64,000 bases of DNA from Duganella sp. Lineage in GTDB: Bacteria > Pseudomonadota > Gammaproteobacteria > Burkholderiales > Burkholderiaceae_D. The stretch spans positions 1 to 64,000 of the forward strand of contig JAMFSU010000019.1 of NCBI GenBank assembly GCA_026225475.1, read 5' to 3'. The notes beneath the pieces were generated by a model, which saw only the letters and a program-made list of their open reading frames with translations, searched no databases and was not told where the DNA came from. Positions 9,271-18,520 of the stretch are shown here, one piece after another. The first letter of the stretch is position 1. Every line of letters begins with the position of its first letter. The position numbers and the translations under genes were made by a program.

Positions 9271-9921
9271 ATGTTTTCTGCGCATGACTGGCAAGCGCAA
9301 CTGACGTCACTGGTCACCCAACTGGCTGATCAGGACGGCGCACACGACCTCAATCACCTGCATCGCGTCTGGCATACCGCGCAAGCCTTGCTGGACGACT
9401 ATCCGCAAGCCGATGCGCTGGTGGTGCAGACCGCCTGTTATCTGCATGATCTGGTCAATCTCCCCAAAAATCATCCGCAACGTCATCTGGCTTCACGCCA
9501 GGCGGCGCAACTGGCGCAACAGCATTTGATCCGGCTCGCGTTCCCGGCCAACAGGCTGGCGGCGGTGTGCCATGCAATCGAAGCGCACAGTTATGCGGCC
9601 GAGATCGTGCCTGAGACCATCGAGGCGCAACTGGTGCAGGATGCCGATCGTCTCGATGCGCTTGGCGCGGTTGGACTGGCGCGCCTGTTCTATACAGCCG
9701 GGCGCATGGGCAGTGAACTGGCGCATGGCGACGATGCCCGCGGCGCGCATCGTGCGCTCGATGACCGCCGCTATGCGCTTGATCACCTGCTGACCAAACT
9801 GGCGACGCTGCCGGCGCGCATGAATACCGCGGCGGCACGGCAACTGGGCCAGCAGCGGCTGCAATGGTTACTGGCATTTCGCGATACCTTCTTGGCCGAA
9901 TGGGACGCTGGGCTATCCTGA
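9271..9921 (+). CDS. HD-domain phosphohydrolase (YedJ-like)
   Basis: This 216-residue protein has the metal-binding HD-domain motifs in order: DLNHLHRVWHTA near residues 26-37, CYLHDLVN near 56-63, AIEAHSY near 102-108, and VQDADRLDALGA near 122-133. The family removes phosphate from nucleotides or related phosphoesters using two metal ions; the substrate is unknown here. The closest pattern I know is the YedJ group. It probably shares a transcript with the upstream hypothetical gene. The start at 9271 has only a weak ribosome-binding site. Confidence 0.85.
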   Translation: MFSAHDWQAQLTSLVTQLADQDGAHDLNHLHRVWHTAQALLDDYPQADALVVQTACYLHDLVNLPKNHPQRHLASRQAAQLAQQHLIRLAFPANRLAAVCHAIEAHSYAAEIVPETIEAQLVQDADRLDALGAVGLARLFYTAGRMGSELAHGDDARGAHRALDDRRYALDHLLTKLATLPARMNTAAARQLGQQRLQWLLAFRDTFLAEWDAGLS

Positions 9922-10092
9922 TTGCCATCAGCAAGCAGCGTTAATTCGTCGTATGCTGTGGCTGCTGTGGACGTGCCTGCGCAAGCCCAGGCACGTAGTT
10001 GAATTGCATTGTTACAAATCGTTTACGCAAAGCAACGAACCAAGCCGATTTCGCCCCGTCATACTGATGTCGAATTTTTTCGAGGAGGTAAC

Positions 10093-10920
10093 GTGCTTAG
10101 TCTGGAGCAGCATCATCCCCGCTGGCGTATTGAAGACCTGGATTTTTCCCGCATTGACCTGGCGCGCGTGCGCGACGACGAAGACATCTTTTACCTGGTC
10201 GCTTGCGCCTCGTTCGTTGAAAGTGGCTCTGATCTCTACACCGATAATCTGCTGACCTTCTTCGGCGACAATCCGGAAGTCTCGGCTTGGTTGCGTGGCC
10301 AGTGGGAGGTGGAAGAGTTGCAGCACGGCCGTGCCTTGCGTGCCTATGTCGAACATGTCTGGCCGGAGTTCGACTGGCAGCGCGCCTATGATAGCTTCCT
10401 GGCCGAATATGCGGGTTACTGCAAGGTTGATCTGCTGGAGTCGACCAAGGCGCTCGAAATGGCGGCGCGTTGCGTCGTCGAAACCGGCACGGCGACCTAT
10501 TACCGGGCCTTGTCGCGTAGCGTAGCAGAACCGTTCTTGCGCGATTTGGCTGCGCGTATTTCCAACGATGAAGTCAATCACTACAAGCACTTTTATCATT
10601 ATTTCCGGCAGTACCGCGCCAGCGAAGGCATTGGCCGCTCGCGCGTGCTGGCCACATTGAGCCGGCGTACGCTGGAAATGCGCAGCGAAGACGCCGATTG
10701 CGCCATCCGACATGTCATCAACATGCGCACGCCCGAGCACGCAGGCGATACCGCCTTTCTGCGCCAGCGCAGCGCCCGCATGAGTGCCATGGTGCGCACC
10801 AACTTGACGCCGGACATGACCTTGAAGATGATCATGCGACCGCTGGAGTTGCCGCCAAAACTGCAGTCGTGGGTGCAATTTCCGATACAGCAATTCATGC
10901 AGCACGTGTTTCTGCGCTAA
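10093..10920 (+). CDS. Ferritin-like diiron protein (acyl-ACP-desaturase-like)
   Basis: A 275-residue, mostly helical protein with the iron ligands of the ferritin-like superfamily: EELQHG in one helix, a later VETGTATYY helix, and NDEVNHYKH. The ExxH pairs recall soluble acyl-ACP desaturases and related diiron oxidases, but the substrate cannot be read from sequence. The start chosen is GTG at 10093, because a strong GAGGAGGT lies at 10082-10089, four bases after AGGAGG ends. The frame is open further upstream to an ATG at 10009, but that extension has no ribosome-binding site. A clear terminator follows, so the gene is separate from urtA. Confidence 0.8.
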   Translation: MLSLEQHHPRWRIEDLDFSRIDLARVRDDEDIFYLVACASFVESGSDLYTDNLLTFFGDNPEVSAWLRGQWEVEELQHGRALRAYVEHVWPEFDWQRAYDSFLAEYAGYCKVDLLESTKALEMAARCVVETGTATYYRALSRSVAEPFLRDLAARISNDEVNHYKHFYHYFRQYRASEGIGRSRVLATLSRRTLEMRSEDADCAIRHVINMRTPEHAGDTAFLRQRSARMSAMVRTNLTPDMTLKMIMRPLELPPKLQSWVQFPIQQFMQHVFLR

Positions 10921-10942
10921 AAGTAGTCATCACCTTACTTGG

Positions 10943-10969
10943 TCGCCCCTTTGTGGGGCGATTTTTTTT
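10943..10969 (+). terminator. Rho-independent terminator of the diiron gene
   Basis: TCGCCCC and GGGGCGA form the stem around a 5-nt loop, followed by eight T residues. Confidence 0.9.
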
Positions 10970-10994
10970 GGCGCGCACAAGCAGTCGGAATGCG

Positions 10995-11011
10995 CTCACC
11001 GCATTGGTGCG
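10995..11011 (+). promoter_or_regulatory. NtrC-like binding site upstream of urtA
   Basis: The 17 bases CTCACCGCATTGGTGCG match the NtrC consensus TGCACC-N4-TGGTGCA at most fixed positions, including CACC and TGGTGC. The centre is about 70 bases before the GG of the sigma-54 promoter, in the usual range for an enhancer. Only one convincing site was found. Confidence 0.55.
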
Positions 11012-11069
11012 CATTCTTGTATACGCTGCTGCAAACAGATGTAAAGCGGACACGATTGCCTAATCGACA

Positions 11070-11087
11070 TTGGCACGCAAACTGCTA
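11070..11087 (+). promoter_or_regulatory. Sigma-54 promoter of the urt-ure block
   Basis: TTGGCACGCAAACTGCTA has the GG dinucleotide at 11072-11073 and the GC at 11084-11085, exactly ten bases apart. It closely fits TGGCACG-N4-TTGCT. It lies about 70 bases before the urtA start. With the NtrC-like site upstream, this predicts induction under nitrogen limitation. Confidence 0.75.
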
Positions 11088-11155
11088 AAGCAACAGGGCA
11101 GTCAACAAACCCTTATCGATTCACTGTTTGAACCTTCTTACGGTAGGAGCACCTC

Positions 11156-12409
11156 ATGTCACGTCGCAATATCCTAAAAGCAACAGCACTTGGCGCGTTC
11201 GCATTAACATCATCCTCCTGGCTGCGGGCTGCATTCGCCGCAGACACAATTAAGGTCGGTATTCTGCATTCCCTGTCAGGCACCATGGCGATTTCGGAAA
11301 CATCGCTCAAAGATGTTGCCTTGATGACAATCGATGAAATCAATGCCAATGGCGGCGTGATGGGCAAAAAGCTCGAACCTGTGATCGTTGATCCAGCGTC
11401 GAACTGGCCGTTGTTTGCTGAAAAAGCGCGCCAACTGATTTCGCAGGACAAGGTTTCCGTGGTGTTCGGCTGCTGGACTTCGGTCTCGCGCAAGTCGGTT
11501 CTGCCGGTATTCAAGGAACTCAACAGCCTGCTGTTCTACCCGGTGCAATACGAAGGTGAAGAACTGGAAAAGAACGTGTTCTACACCGGCGCAGCGCCAA
11601 ATCAACAAGCGATTCCTGCTACCGAATATCTGCTGTCGAAAGAAGGCGGCGGCGCCAAGCGTTTCGTGTTGCTGGGCACCGACTATGTCTATCCACGCAC
11701 CACCAACAAGATCCTGCGCGCCTTCCTGCATAGCAAGGGCATCAAGGATACCGATATCGATGAGGTCTACACCCCGTTCGGTCACGCCGATTACCAGACC
11801 ATCGTCGCCAATATCAAGAAGTTTGCTGCAGGTGGCAAGACAGCCGTGATCTCGACCATCAACGGCGACTCCAACGTGCCGTTCTACAAGGAACTGGGCA
11901 ACGCTGGCCTGAAGGCAACGGATGTGCCGGTGGTGGCATTCTCGGTTGGTGAAGAAGAACTGCGTGGTGTCGATACCAAGCCACTGGTCGGTCACCTGGC
12001 CGCCTGGAACTACTTTGAATCGATCAAGAATCCGGTCAATGCCGCCTTCATCAAGAAGTGGAAAGCCTACGCCAAAGCCAAGGGCCTGCCGAACGCCGAC
12101 ACGGTAGTGACCAACGATCCAATGGAAGCAACCTATGTTGGTATCAACATGTGGAAGCAGGCAGTGGAAAAAGCCAAGTCAACTGACACCGACAAGGTGA
12201 TCGCAGCGATGGCCGGCCAGACCTTCAAGGCGCCATCGGGTTACACACTGGAAATGGACAAGACCAACCATCACCTGCACAAACCAGTGATGATCGGCGA
12301 AATCAAAGCCGACGGTCAGTTCAACGTAGTCAACAAAACCAAGACCACCATCCGTGCGCAACCATGGAGCCCTTACATTCCGGGCAACGAAGGCAAGCAG
12401 AAGCTGTAA
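11156..12409 (+). CDS. urtA: Urea ABC transporter, substrate-binding protein UrtA
   Basis: This 417-residue periplasmic protein captures urea for UrtBCDE. It begins MSRRNILKATALGAFA, a twin-arginine (Tat) signal, with cleavage predicted after AFA near residue 24. The mature protein has the UrtA pattern: IKVGILHSLSGTMAISE, FGCWTSVSRKSVLPVF and LLFYPVQYEGEE near 100-140. GGAGC lies 5 bases upstream of the ATG. It is the first gene of the urt-ure block and follows the sigma-54 promoter. Confidence 0.97.
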   Translation: MSRRNILKATALGAFALTSSSWLRAAFAADTIKVGILHSLSGTMAISETSLKDVALMTIDEINANGGVMGKKLEPVIVDPASNWPLFAEKARQLISQDKVSVVFGCWTSVSRKSVLPVFKELNSLLFYPVQYEGEELEKNVFYTGAAPNQQAIPATEYLLSKEGGGAKRFVLLGTDYVYPRTTNKILRAFLHSKGIKDTDIDEVYTPFGHADYQTIVANIKKFAAGGKTAVISTINGDSNVPFYKELGNAGLKATDVPVVAFSVGEEELRGVDTKPLVGHLAAWNYFESIKNPVNAAFIKKWKAYAKAKGLPNADTVVTNDPMEATYVGINMWKQAVEKAKSTDTDKVIAAMAGQTFKAPSGYTLEMDKTNHHLHKPVMIGEIKADGQFNVVNKTKTTIRAQPWSPYIPGNEGKQKL

Positions 12410-12413
12410 GCGG

Positions 12414-12494
12414 CGTGCCTTTGGCGGCACGGCCCGGTTGGTCGTGCCCGGCAGTATCAGTAGCAGCAGCGGACGTCTGACATCCCGTCCGCTG
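12414..12494 (+). other. Paired hairpins between urtA and urtB
   Basis: CGTGCC/GGCACG at 12414-12431 starts 4 bases after the urtA stop codon. An 8-bp stem, CAGCGGAC/GTCCGCTG, lies at 12467-12494 with a 12-nt loop. Neither has a T-run. The likely role is to stabilise the urtA part of the mRNA, so that more binding protein than permease is made. Confidence 0.5.
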
Positions 12495-12592
12495 TCGTTG
12501 CGGCGATGGGCTTCGTCCGAAGCACATCGGCATGCATCTCAGACAAGCATCATCAGGACTGCTTTCGTCTTGCTGTGCCAACGAAAAGAACC

Positions 12593-14209
12593 ATGAGACT
12601 TCTTCCGATATTCCTCGTCCGTGTCATGTTGACCGGCTGGCTCTGCGTGCAAACGCTGGCAGCCCAGGCCGCAATCGATCCGGCGCTGCTCAAGCCACTG
12701 GCTGGCGATGACCCCGATGCGCGCATTGCCGCCGTCACGCAGATTGCCGCGCTGGCCAATGCTGATGCGCAAAAAATTCTCGACGCCATCAATCACGATG
12801 CCTTGTATGCCACGCCGGCTGGCGAGGTATTCATCGTAGACGGCACCGATGCCTTCAACCCCGCCTCCGACAAAAACGGTCCGGCACCCGATGATGCCGA
12901 AGGGATCACCGTCAACAACCGCCTGCGCGGCGTCGTTGAAGGTGCGCTGTCGGGATTGAAACTATTTTCCAAGGATCGCAACGCACGCTTGGCCGCCGCC
13001 ACCGATCTGCTCAAAACCGCCGATGCAGCACAAACGCCGTTGATCAGCAAGGCGCTGGCGGCGGAAACCGATGGCGAGATCAAAGAGTTGCTGCAACAGG
13101 TGGTAGCCACCGCCAACCTGCATGCTGCCGATGCCGACACGCGTCGCGCTGCCGTCAAGCAATTGGCCGAGACCACCAATGCCAGCCTCAAACCAGTTCT
13201 GGAGCAGATGCTGGCAAAAAATCCCGATGGCAGCTATGCCGAACCTGATGAAGGCGTGCGCATTGAAGCAGTGCGCACGATGGCCGCGTTGGACCGCCAT
13301 CTGGCCATCACTGAATTCGTCGGCAAGCTGTTTTACGGTATCTCGCTCGGCAGTGTGTTGCTGCTGGCCGCGCTGGGTCTGGCGATTACCTTCGGCCTAA
13401 TGGGCATCATCAACATGGCGCATGGCGAACTGTTGATGATCGGCGCCTACACCACCTATGTGTGCCAGTTGTTCTTCCGTAAATTTTTCCCCGGTGCGCT
13501 CGATGCCTATCTGATCGTGGCATTGCCGGCGGCGTTCATCGTCGCGGCGGCAGTTGGCATTGTGCTGGAACGGCTGGTGATCCGCTGGCTCTATGGCCGG
13601 CCGCTGGAAACCCTGCTGTGCACCTGGGGTATCAGCCTGATGCTGATGCAGGGTGTGCGCTCGATCTTTGGCGCGCAGAACGTCGAGGTCGCCAATCCCA
13701 GCTGGATGTCGGGCGGCATCACGGTGATGGGTTCACTGGTACTGTCGTACAACCGCATCGTGATTGTATTCTTCTCGATGTTCGTGGTGTTTGCCGTCTG
13801 GCTCATCCTCAACAAAACCCGGCTCGGCCTGTTCGTGCGTGCCGTCACGCAAAATCGCCGCATGGCCGATTGCGTTGGCGTGTCGACCGGCAAGATCGAC
13901 ATGATGACCTTCGGTCTCGGCTGCGGGATCGCCGGCCTTGGTGGTGTGGCCCTATCGCAGCTCGGCAATGTCGGTCCCGATCTCGGTCAGGGTTATATCG
14001 TCGACTCGTTCATGGTCGTGGTGCTGGGGGGCGTTGGTCAGTTGGCCGGTACCGTGATCGCTGCCTTCGGTCTCGGTGAAGTCAATAAATTCCTGGAGCC
14101 GGTGGCGGGGGCAGTGTTGGCCAAGATCGCTATCCTCGTGTTCATCATCGTATTTATCCAAAAGCGCCCGCAAGGCCTGTTTGCACTCAAAGGCAGGAGC
14201 GTGGAATGA
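12593..14209 (+). CDS. urtB: Urea ABC transporter, permease UrtB
   Basis: This 538-residue protein has a signal sequence (LVRVMLTGWLCVQTLAAQA), a soluble N-terminal domain of about 230 residues rich in short Ala/Asp helices, then the LivH-type membrane domain from about residue 245. The latter includes LGLAITFGLMGIINMAHGELLMIGAY. The long extracytoplasmic domain is normal for UrtB and separates it from LivH. The ATG at 12593 was chosen because the signal sequence starts there; an earlier ATG at 12506 would add 29 residues without hydrophobic character. It overlaps urtC by 4 bases. Confidence 0.95.
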   Translation: MRLLPIFLVRVMLTGWLCVQTLAAQAAIDPALLKPLAGDDPDARIAAVTQIAALANADAQKILDAINHDALYATPAGEVFIVDGTDAFNPASDKNGPAPDDAEGITVNNRLRGVVEGALSGLKLFSKDRNARLAAATDLLKTADAAQTPLISKALAAETDGEIKELLQQVVATANLHAADADTRRAAVKQLAETTNASLKPVLEQMLAKNPDGSYAEPDEGVRIEAVRTMAALDRHLAITEFVGKLFYGISLGSVLLLAALGLAITFGLMGIINMAHGELLMIGAYTTYVCQLFFRKFFPGALDAYLIVALPAAFIVAAAVGIVLERLVIRWLYGRPLETLLCTWGISLMLMQGVRSIFGAQNVEVANPSWMSGGITVMGSLVLSYNRIVIVFFSMFVVFAVWLILNKTRLGLFVRAVTQNRRMADCVGVSTGKIDMMTFGLGCGIAGLGGVALSQLGNVGPDLGQGYIVDSFMVVVLGGVGQLAGTVIAAFGLGEVNKFLEPVAGAVLAKIAILVFIIVFIQKRPQGLFALKGRSVE

Positions 14210-15321
14210 CTACCTTGAATCTCTCCTCGAAGTTGTCACTGTTTTCGCGTCCAGCCTGGATCGGCATCGTCATCTGTACGGTGGTGCTGGCATTGCTGCC
14301 GATTCTCAATCTGATATTCCCGCCCGATCATCCGCTGGCCATTTCCAGCTACACAATTGCGCTGGTCGGCAAGTTCATGTGCTATGCCATGGCGGCGTTG
14401 GCGCTGGACCTGGTGTGGGGTTATACCGGCATCCTGTCGCTTGGTCACGGTGTGTTCTTTGCGCTCGGCGGTTATGCGCATGGCATGTATCTGATGCGCG
14501 CGATCGGACGTGATGGCGTCTATCAGAGCAATCTGCCCGATTTCATGGTGTTCCTGAACTGGAAAGCCTATCCCTGGTATTGGTGGATGACCGAGCATTT
14601 CTGGTTCGCCATGTTGCTGGTCGTGCTGGTGCCGGGTGTGCTGGCGTTCGTGTTCGGTTACTTCGCCTTCCGTTCGCGCATCAAGGGAGTCTACTTTTCG
14701 ATCATTACGCAAGCGATGACGTTTGCCTTCATGTTGCTGTTCTTCCGCAACGATACCGGCTTTGGCGGCAACAATGGCTTCACCGACTTCAAGCGCATCC
14801 TCGGTTATACCATCACGGCGCCTTCGACCAAAGCGGTGCTGTATTTGGTGACGCTGGCATTGTTGCTGGGATCGCTGTTGCTGTGTCGCGCCATCGTGAC
14901 GTCGAAACTGGGCCGGGTGTTGCAGGGCGTGCGCGACGCCGAATCGCGGCTCATGTTCATCGGCTACAACCCGCTCTGGTTCAAGCTGTTTGTGTGGACC
15001 TTGTCGGCGGTGTTGTGCGGCATTGCCGGTGCCTTGTATGTGCCGCAGGTCGGCATCATCAATCCGTCCGAAATGTCGCCGGCCAACTCGATTGAAATGG
15101 TGATCTGGGCCGCAGTTGGCGGTCGAGGCACCTTGCTGGGACCGATCATCGGCGCCTTCACCGTCAATGGTCTCAAGAGCTGGTTTACAGCCGCCTTCCC
15201 GGACCTGTGGCTGTATGCGCTGGGGCTGATCTTCATCCTGGTGACCTTGTTCCTGCCGCAGGGCATCCTGGGCCTGATCAAGAAACTCAAGAAGCGTGAT
15301 CGCACCGAGGAGTCCGCATGA
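14206..15321 (+). CDS. urtC: Urea ABC transporter, permease UrtC
   Basis: This 371-residue LivM-type permease pairs with UrtB to form the urea channel. Several membrane helices are visible from about residue 18. The family hallmarks YTGILSLGHGVFFALGGYAHGMYL (near 74-97) and GALYVPQVGIINPSEMSPANSIEMVIW (near 275-300) are present. The C terminus, LPQGILGLIKKLKKRD, is cytoplasmic and basic. It overlaps urtB and urtD by 4 bases each, so the three are translationally coupled. Confidence 0.95.
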   Translation: MTTLNLSSKLSLFSRPAWIGIVICTVVLALLPILNLIFPPDHPLAISSYTIALVGKFMCYAMAALALDLVWGYTGILSLGHGVFFALGGYAHGMYLMRAIGRDGVYQSNLPDFMVFLNWKAYPWYWWMTEHFWFAMLLVVLVPGVLAFVFGYFAFRSRIKGVYFSIITQAMTFAFMLLFFRNDTGFGGNNGFTDFKRILGYTITAPSTKAVLYLVTLALLLGSLLLCRAIVTSKLGRVLQGVRDAESRLMFIGYNPLWFKLFVWTLSAVLCGIAGALYVPQVGIINPSEMSPANSIEMVIWAAVGGRGTLLGPIIGAFTVNGLKSWFTAAFPDLWLYALGLIFILVTLFLPQGILGLIKKLKKRDRTEESA

Positions 15322-16172
15322 GCGAACACTACAATCGCGCCGCGCCGCAAGAAAGCGTCGACAACGGCCAGCATGCCGACCATGGCACTTCCTATGCGCG
15401 CATCAAGCCGGAAGGCGTTGATACCACCCATGGCGCCATCCTGTATTTGGAAAACATCACGGTATCGTTCGATGGCTTCAAGGCCATCAATAATCTCAAT
15501 CTCGACATCTCGGTCGGAGAATTGCGCTGCATCATCGGTCCCAACGGTGCCGGCAAGACCACGATGATGGATGTCATCACCGGCAAGACCCGGCCGACAG
15601 CTGGCACGGCGTTCTTCGGTCAGACCATCGACTTGACCAAGATGACGGAATACGAAATTGCGCATGCTGGCATCGGCCGCAAGTTCCAGCGCCCGACCGT
15701 GTTTGAGCAGCACTCTGTATTCGAGAATCTTGAGCTGGCCATGAAAATGGACAAGCGCGTCAAGACCACCTTGTTTGCCCGCCTGAGTTCGGAACAGATC
15801 GGCAAGATCGAGGAAATCCTCAAGCTGATCCGCCTGCACGGTTCAGAACATCGCGTCGCTGGTCTGCTCTCGCACGGCCAGAAGCAATGGCTGGAAATCG
15901 GCATGCTGCTGATGCAGGAACCGCAATTGCTGCTGCTGGATGAACCAGTGGCCGGCATGTCTGACGCCGAAACCGAGCGCACTGCCGAACTGCTCAATGA
16001 GCTGCGCGGCAAGCACTCGATCATGGTGGTCGAACATGACATGGGCTTCGTCGAAGAAATTGCCCAGGGTGGCAAGGTCACCGTATTGCACGAAGGCGCG
16101 GTGCTGGCCGAAGGCACTATGCAGCAAGTGCAATCGGATGAGCGCGTAATCGAAGTCTATCTGGGACGCTAA
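15318..16172 (+). CDS. urtD: Urea ABC transporter, ATPase UrtD
   Basis: A 284-residue LivG-type ATPase. The Walker A motif GPNGAGKTT lies near residue 75, the signature LSHGQKQWLEIG near 182, Walker B LLLLDEPVAGM near 205, and the switch His in VVEHD near 239. The first 40 residues form a hydrophilic extension before the nucleotide-binding domain. It works with UrtE to drive urea uptake. It overlaps urtC by 4 bases and lies 4 bases before urtE. Confidence 0.96.
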   Translation: MSEHYNRAAPQESVDNGQHADHGTSYARIKPEGVDTTHGAILYLENITVSFDGFKAINNLNLDISVGELRCIIGPNGAGKTTMMDVITGKTRPTAGTAFFGQTIDLTKMTEYEIAHAGIGRKFQRPTVFEQHSVFENLELAMKMDKRVKTTLFARLSSEQIGKIEEILKLIRLHGSEHRVAGLLSHGQKQWLEIGMLLMQEPQLLLLDEPVAGMSDAETERTAELLNELRGKHSIMVVEHDMGFVEEIAQGGKVTVLHEGAVLAEGTMQQVQSDERVIEVYLGR

Positions 16173-16176
16173 GGCT

Positions 16177-16875
16177 ATGCTGCAAGTCAACCAACTGAAT
16201 CAATACTACGGTGCCGCGCATACCTTGCGCGGCGTCTCGATCAATGTCGAAAAGGGCAAATGTCTGTCGCTGCTGGGACGCAATGGTGTTGGCAAGACAA
16301 CCCTGTTGAAATGCCTGATGGGCGTGCTGCCAGTAGCCGCTGGCGCGGTGTCGCTGGAAGGGCGCGACATCACCAAGCTCAAACCGCATCAGCGTGCCGC
16401 GCTCGGTATCGCCTATGTGCCGCAAGGCCGAGAAATCTTTGCGCGGCTGACTGTCGAAGAAAACCTGTTGATGGGCATGGCCACCAAATCGGGCCGCAAG
16501 GCCTCGATCATCAGGGGCGAAGTCTACGAACTGTTCCCGGTACTTAAGGAAATGCTGCACCGGCGCGGCGGCGATCTGTCCGGTGGACAACAGCAGCAAC
16601 TGGCGATTGCGCGCGCCTTGCTGGCCGATCCCAAGCTGATTATTCTTGACGAACCAACCGAAGGTATCCAGCCCTCGATCATCAAAGACATTGGCCGCGT
16701 CATCAAACTGTTGCGCGAGCGTGGCGATATCGGCATCTTGTTGTGCGAACAGTATTTTGATTTTGCCCGCGAACTGGCCGACACTTTTGTGGTGATGTCA
16801 CGCGGCGAAGTAGTGGCATCGGGTACACAGGCAGAGATGGATGATGACAACGTCAAAAAGCATCTCGCGGTCTAA
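16177..16875 (+). CDS. urtE: Urea ABC transporter, ATPase UrtE
   Basis: A 232-residue LivF-type ATPase with Walker A GRNGVGKTTLL near residue 34, signature LSGGQQQQLAIARAL near 137, and Walker B LIILDEPTEGIQPS near 158. EGIQPSII is typical of UrtE. It ends the transporter half of the block. A 96-base gap without an obvious terminator separates it from ureD, so read-through into the urease genes is likely. Confidence 0.96.
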   Translation: MLQVNQLNQYYGAAHTLRGVSINVEKGKCLSLLGRNGVGKTTLLKCLMGVLPVAAGAVSLEGRDITKLKPHQRAALGIAYVPQGREIFARLTVEENLLMGMATKSGRKASIIRGEVYELFPVLKEMLHRRGGDLSGGQQQQLAIARALLADPKLIILDEPTEGIQPSIIKDIGRVIKLLRERGDIGILLCEQYFDFARELADTFVVMSRGEVVASGTQAEMDDDNVKKHLAV

Positions 16876-16971
16876 GGTGCCGTCATTATTGGCACAAGCG
16901 CATTCGCTGCGGCTCTGTTATAACTGCACATCATTTCGCAGGCGCTGCGCTTTCCATCACAATAATATTGC

Positions 16972-17868
16972 ATGAAACGCATCATCGATTCCGCTGCCGT
17001 AATTCCGGAGTCGGGCCAGCCGCAGAGTGCGGCGCCCCGGCACCATGAACACGCTCGCCTCAACCTGGGCTTTGCCGACGACGCCGGCACCACGCGCATG
17101 ATAGAACGCAGCCATTTCGGCCCCTTGCGTGTGCAAAAGCCACTGTATCCAGAACATCCCGCAGTTTGCCATGCGGTCATCGTGCATCCACCCGGCGGCA
17201 TCCTTGGCGGCGATCACCTGAGCATTACTGCCAATGTCGGCGCGCGCGCGCATGCCTTGCTGACCACGCCCGGTGCTGGCAAGTGGTATCGCGCCAACGG
17301 CTTTGTATCGCAGCAGCAAGTGAGCTTGCGTGCCGACGTCGGTGCTGCGTTGGAATGGCTGCCGCAAGAAACCATTTTCTTCAACGACGCCGACGTGCGC
17401 ATGGAGCACCAGGTCGAGCTGGCTGCTGAGGCCAGCTATATCGGTGCCGAAATTCTGTGCTTCGGCCGCACCGCATCGGGCGAATTGTTTACCAAGGGGC
17501 GCGTGTCGCAACGCACCAGCATTCGTCGGGCCGGGAAACTGTTGTGGTTTGAACAAGGCAGCTTGCGCGCTGGCACTGCGTCGATGGACAGTCCGCTGGC
17601 ATTGGCCGGCTACACCGTCTGCGCGACGCTGATTGCGGTCGGCAATACCATGACGCCGGCCTTTCTGACGCAATTGCGTGAAGAAACCAGCGCGTTGACC
17701 AGTGATGGTGCGCGCAGTGGCGCCACGCAAATGAAACAAGTGTTGGTCTTGCGCTATCTGGGCCATTCGAGCCAGTCGGCACGGCAATGGCTGAGCCACG
17801 CCTGGCAGCGCATCCGTCCGGCATTGATGCAACGTGACGCGGTCATTCCGCGCATCTGGAATACATAG
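16972..17868 (+). CDS. ureD: Urease accessory protein UreD
   Basis: A 298-residue scaffold that binds apo-urease and, with UreF and UreG, delivers nickel to the active site. UreD hallmarks are the [10 protein letters not shown] motif near residues 65-74, [11 protein letters not shown] near 92-102, and [11 protein letters not shown] near 126-136. It heads the urease half of the block, 8 bases before ureA. Confidence 0.96.
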   Translation: MKRIIDSAAVIPESGQPQSAAPRHHEHARLNLGFADDAGTTRMIERSHFGPLRVQKPLYPEHPAVCHAVIVHPPGGILGGDHLSITANVGARAHALLTTPGAGKWYRANGFVSQQQVSLRADVGAALEWLPQETIFFNDADVRMEHQVELAAEASYIGAEILCFGRTASGELFTKGRVSQRTSIRRAGKLLWFEQGSLRAGTASMDSPLALAGYTVCATLIAVGNTMTPAFLTQLREETSALTSDGARSGATQMKQVLVLRYLGHSSQSARQWLSHAWQRIRPALMQRDAVIPRIWNT

Positions 17869-17876
17869 GAGAACAC

Positions 17877-18179
17877 ATGGAACTGACCCCACGGGAAAAA
17901 GACAAGCTGCTCATTTTTACGGCAGCCTTGGTGGCCGAACGTCGCAAAGCGCGTGGCCTGAAATTGAATTATCCGGAAGCCGTGGCCCTGATCACGGCAG
18001 CCATCATGGAGGGCGCGCGCGACGGCAGAACCGTGGCCGAACTGATGTCGGAAGGGACCAAAATTCTGACGCGCGCCGATGTCATGGAAGGCGTGGCCGA
18101 GATGATTCCCGACATTCAGGTGGAAGCGACCTTTCCCGACGGTAGCAAGCTGGTGACCGTCCATCATCCGATTCCCTGA
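17877..18179 (+). CDS. ureA: Urease gamma subunit UreA
   Basis: The 100-residue protein has the full gamma-subunit sequence pattern: [40 protein letters not shown] and a C-terminal VHHPIP. It packs with UreB and UreC in the (UreABC)3 enzyme. A TAGGAG box lies 6 bases before the ATG. Confidence 0.98.
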   Translation: MELTPREKDKLLIFTAALVAERRKARGLKLNYPEAVALITAAIMEGARDGRTVAELMSEGTKILTRADVMEGVAEMIPDIQVEATFPDGSKLVTVHHPIP

Positions 18180-18193
18180 GCAAGGAGCACGCA

Positions 18194-18520
18194 ATGATTC
18201 CTGGAGAAATGCTGGTTGAGCCCGGCGAGATCGAACTCAATGTTGGCCGCGCCACGGCCAGCGTGACCGTCGCCAATAGCGGCGACCGGCCGATACAGGT
18301 CGGTTCGCATTTTCATTTTTTTGAAACCAATCCGGCGCTGAAATTCGAGCGCCAGATTGGCTATGGCATGCGCCTCAATATCGCCGCCGGCACCGCTGTG
18401 CGTTTCGAGCCGGGCCAGGAGCGCACCGTCGAGCTGGTGGCGCTGGCCGGTGAGCGCAAGGTCTACGGTTTCAATGGCAAGGTGATGGGCGCACTGGACA
18501 AGAAGGGAAGCAAATCATGA
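18194..18520 (+). CDS. ureB: Urease beta subunit UreB
   Basis: The 108-residue protein begins [16 protein letters not shown] and contains [12 protein letters not shown] and [20 protein letters not shown], diagnostic of the beta subunit. AAGGAG lies 8 bases upstream of the ATG. It overlaps ureC by 4 bases, which keeps structural subunits balanced. Confidence 0.98.
   Translation: MIPGEMLVEPGEIELNVGRATASVTVANSGDRPIQVGSHFHFFETNPALKFERQIGYGMRLNIAAGTAVRFEPGQERTVELVALAGERKVYGFNGKVMGALDKKGSKS

Noticed and set aside
11041..11100. Sigma-70 promoter for urtA
   Set aside because: No -35/-10 pair with suitable spacing was found, whereas the sigma-54 elements match well.
12593..13330. UrtB N-terminal extension as a gene fusion
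   Set aside because: A signal peptide and a soluble domain of about 230 residues are normal for UrtB and distinguish it from LivH.
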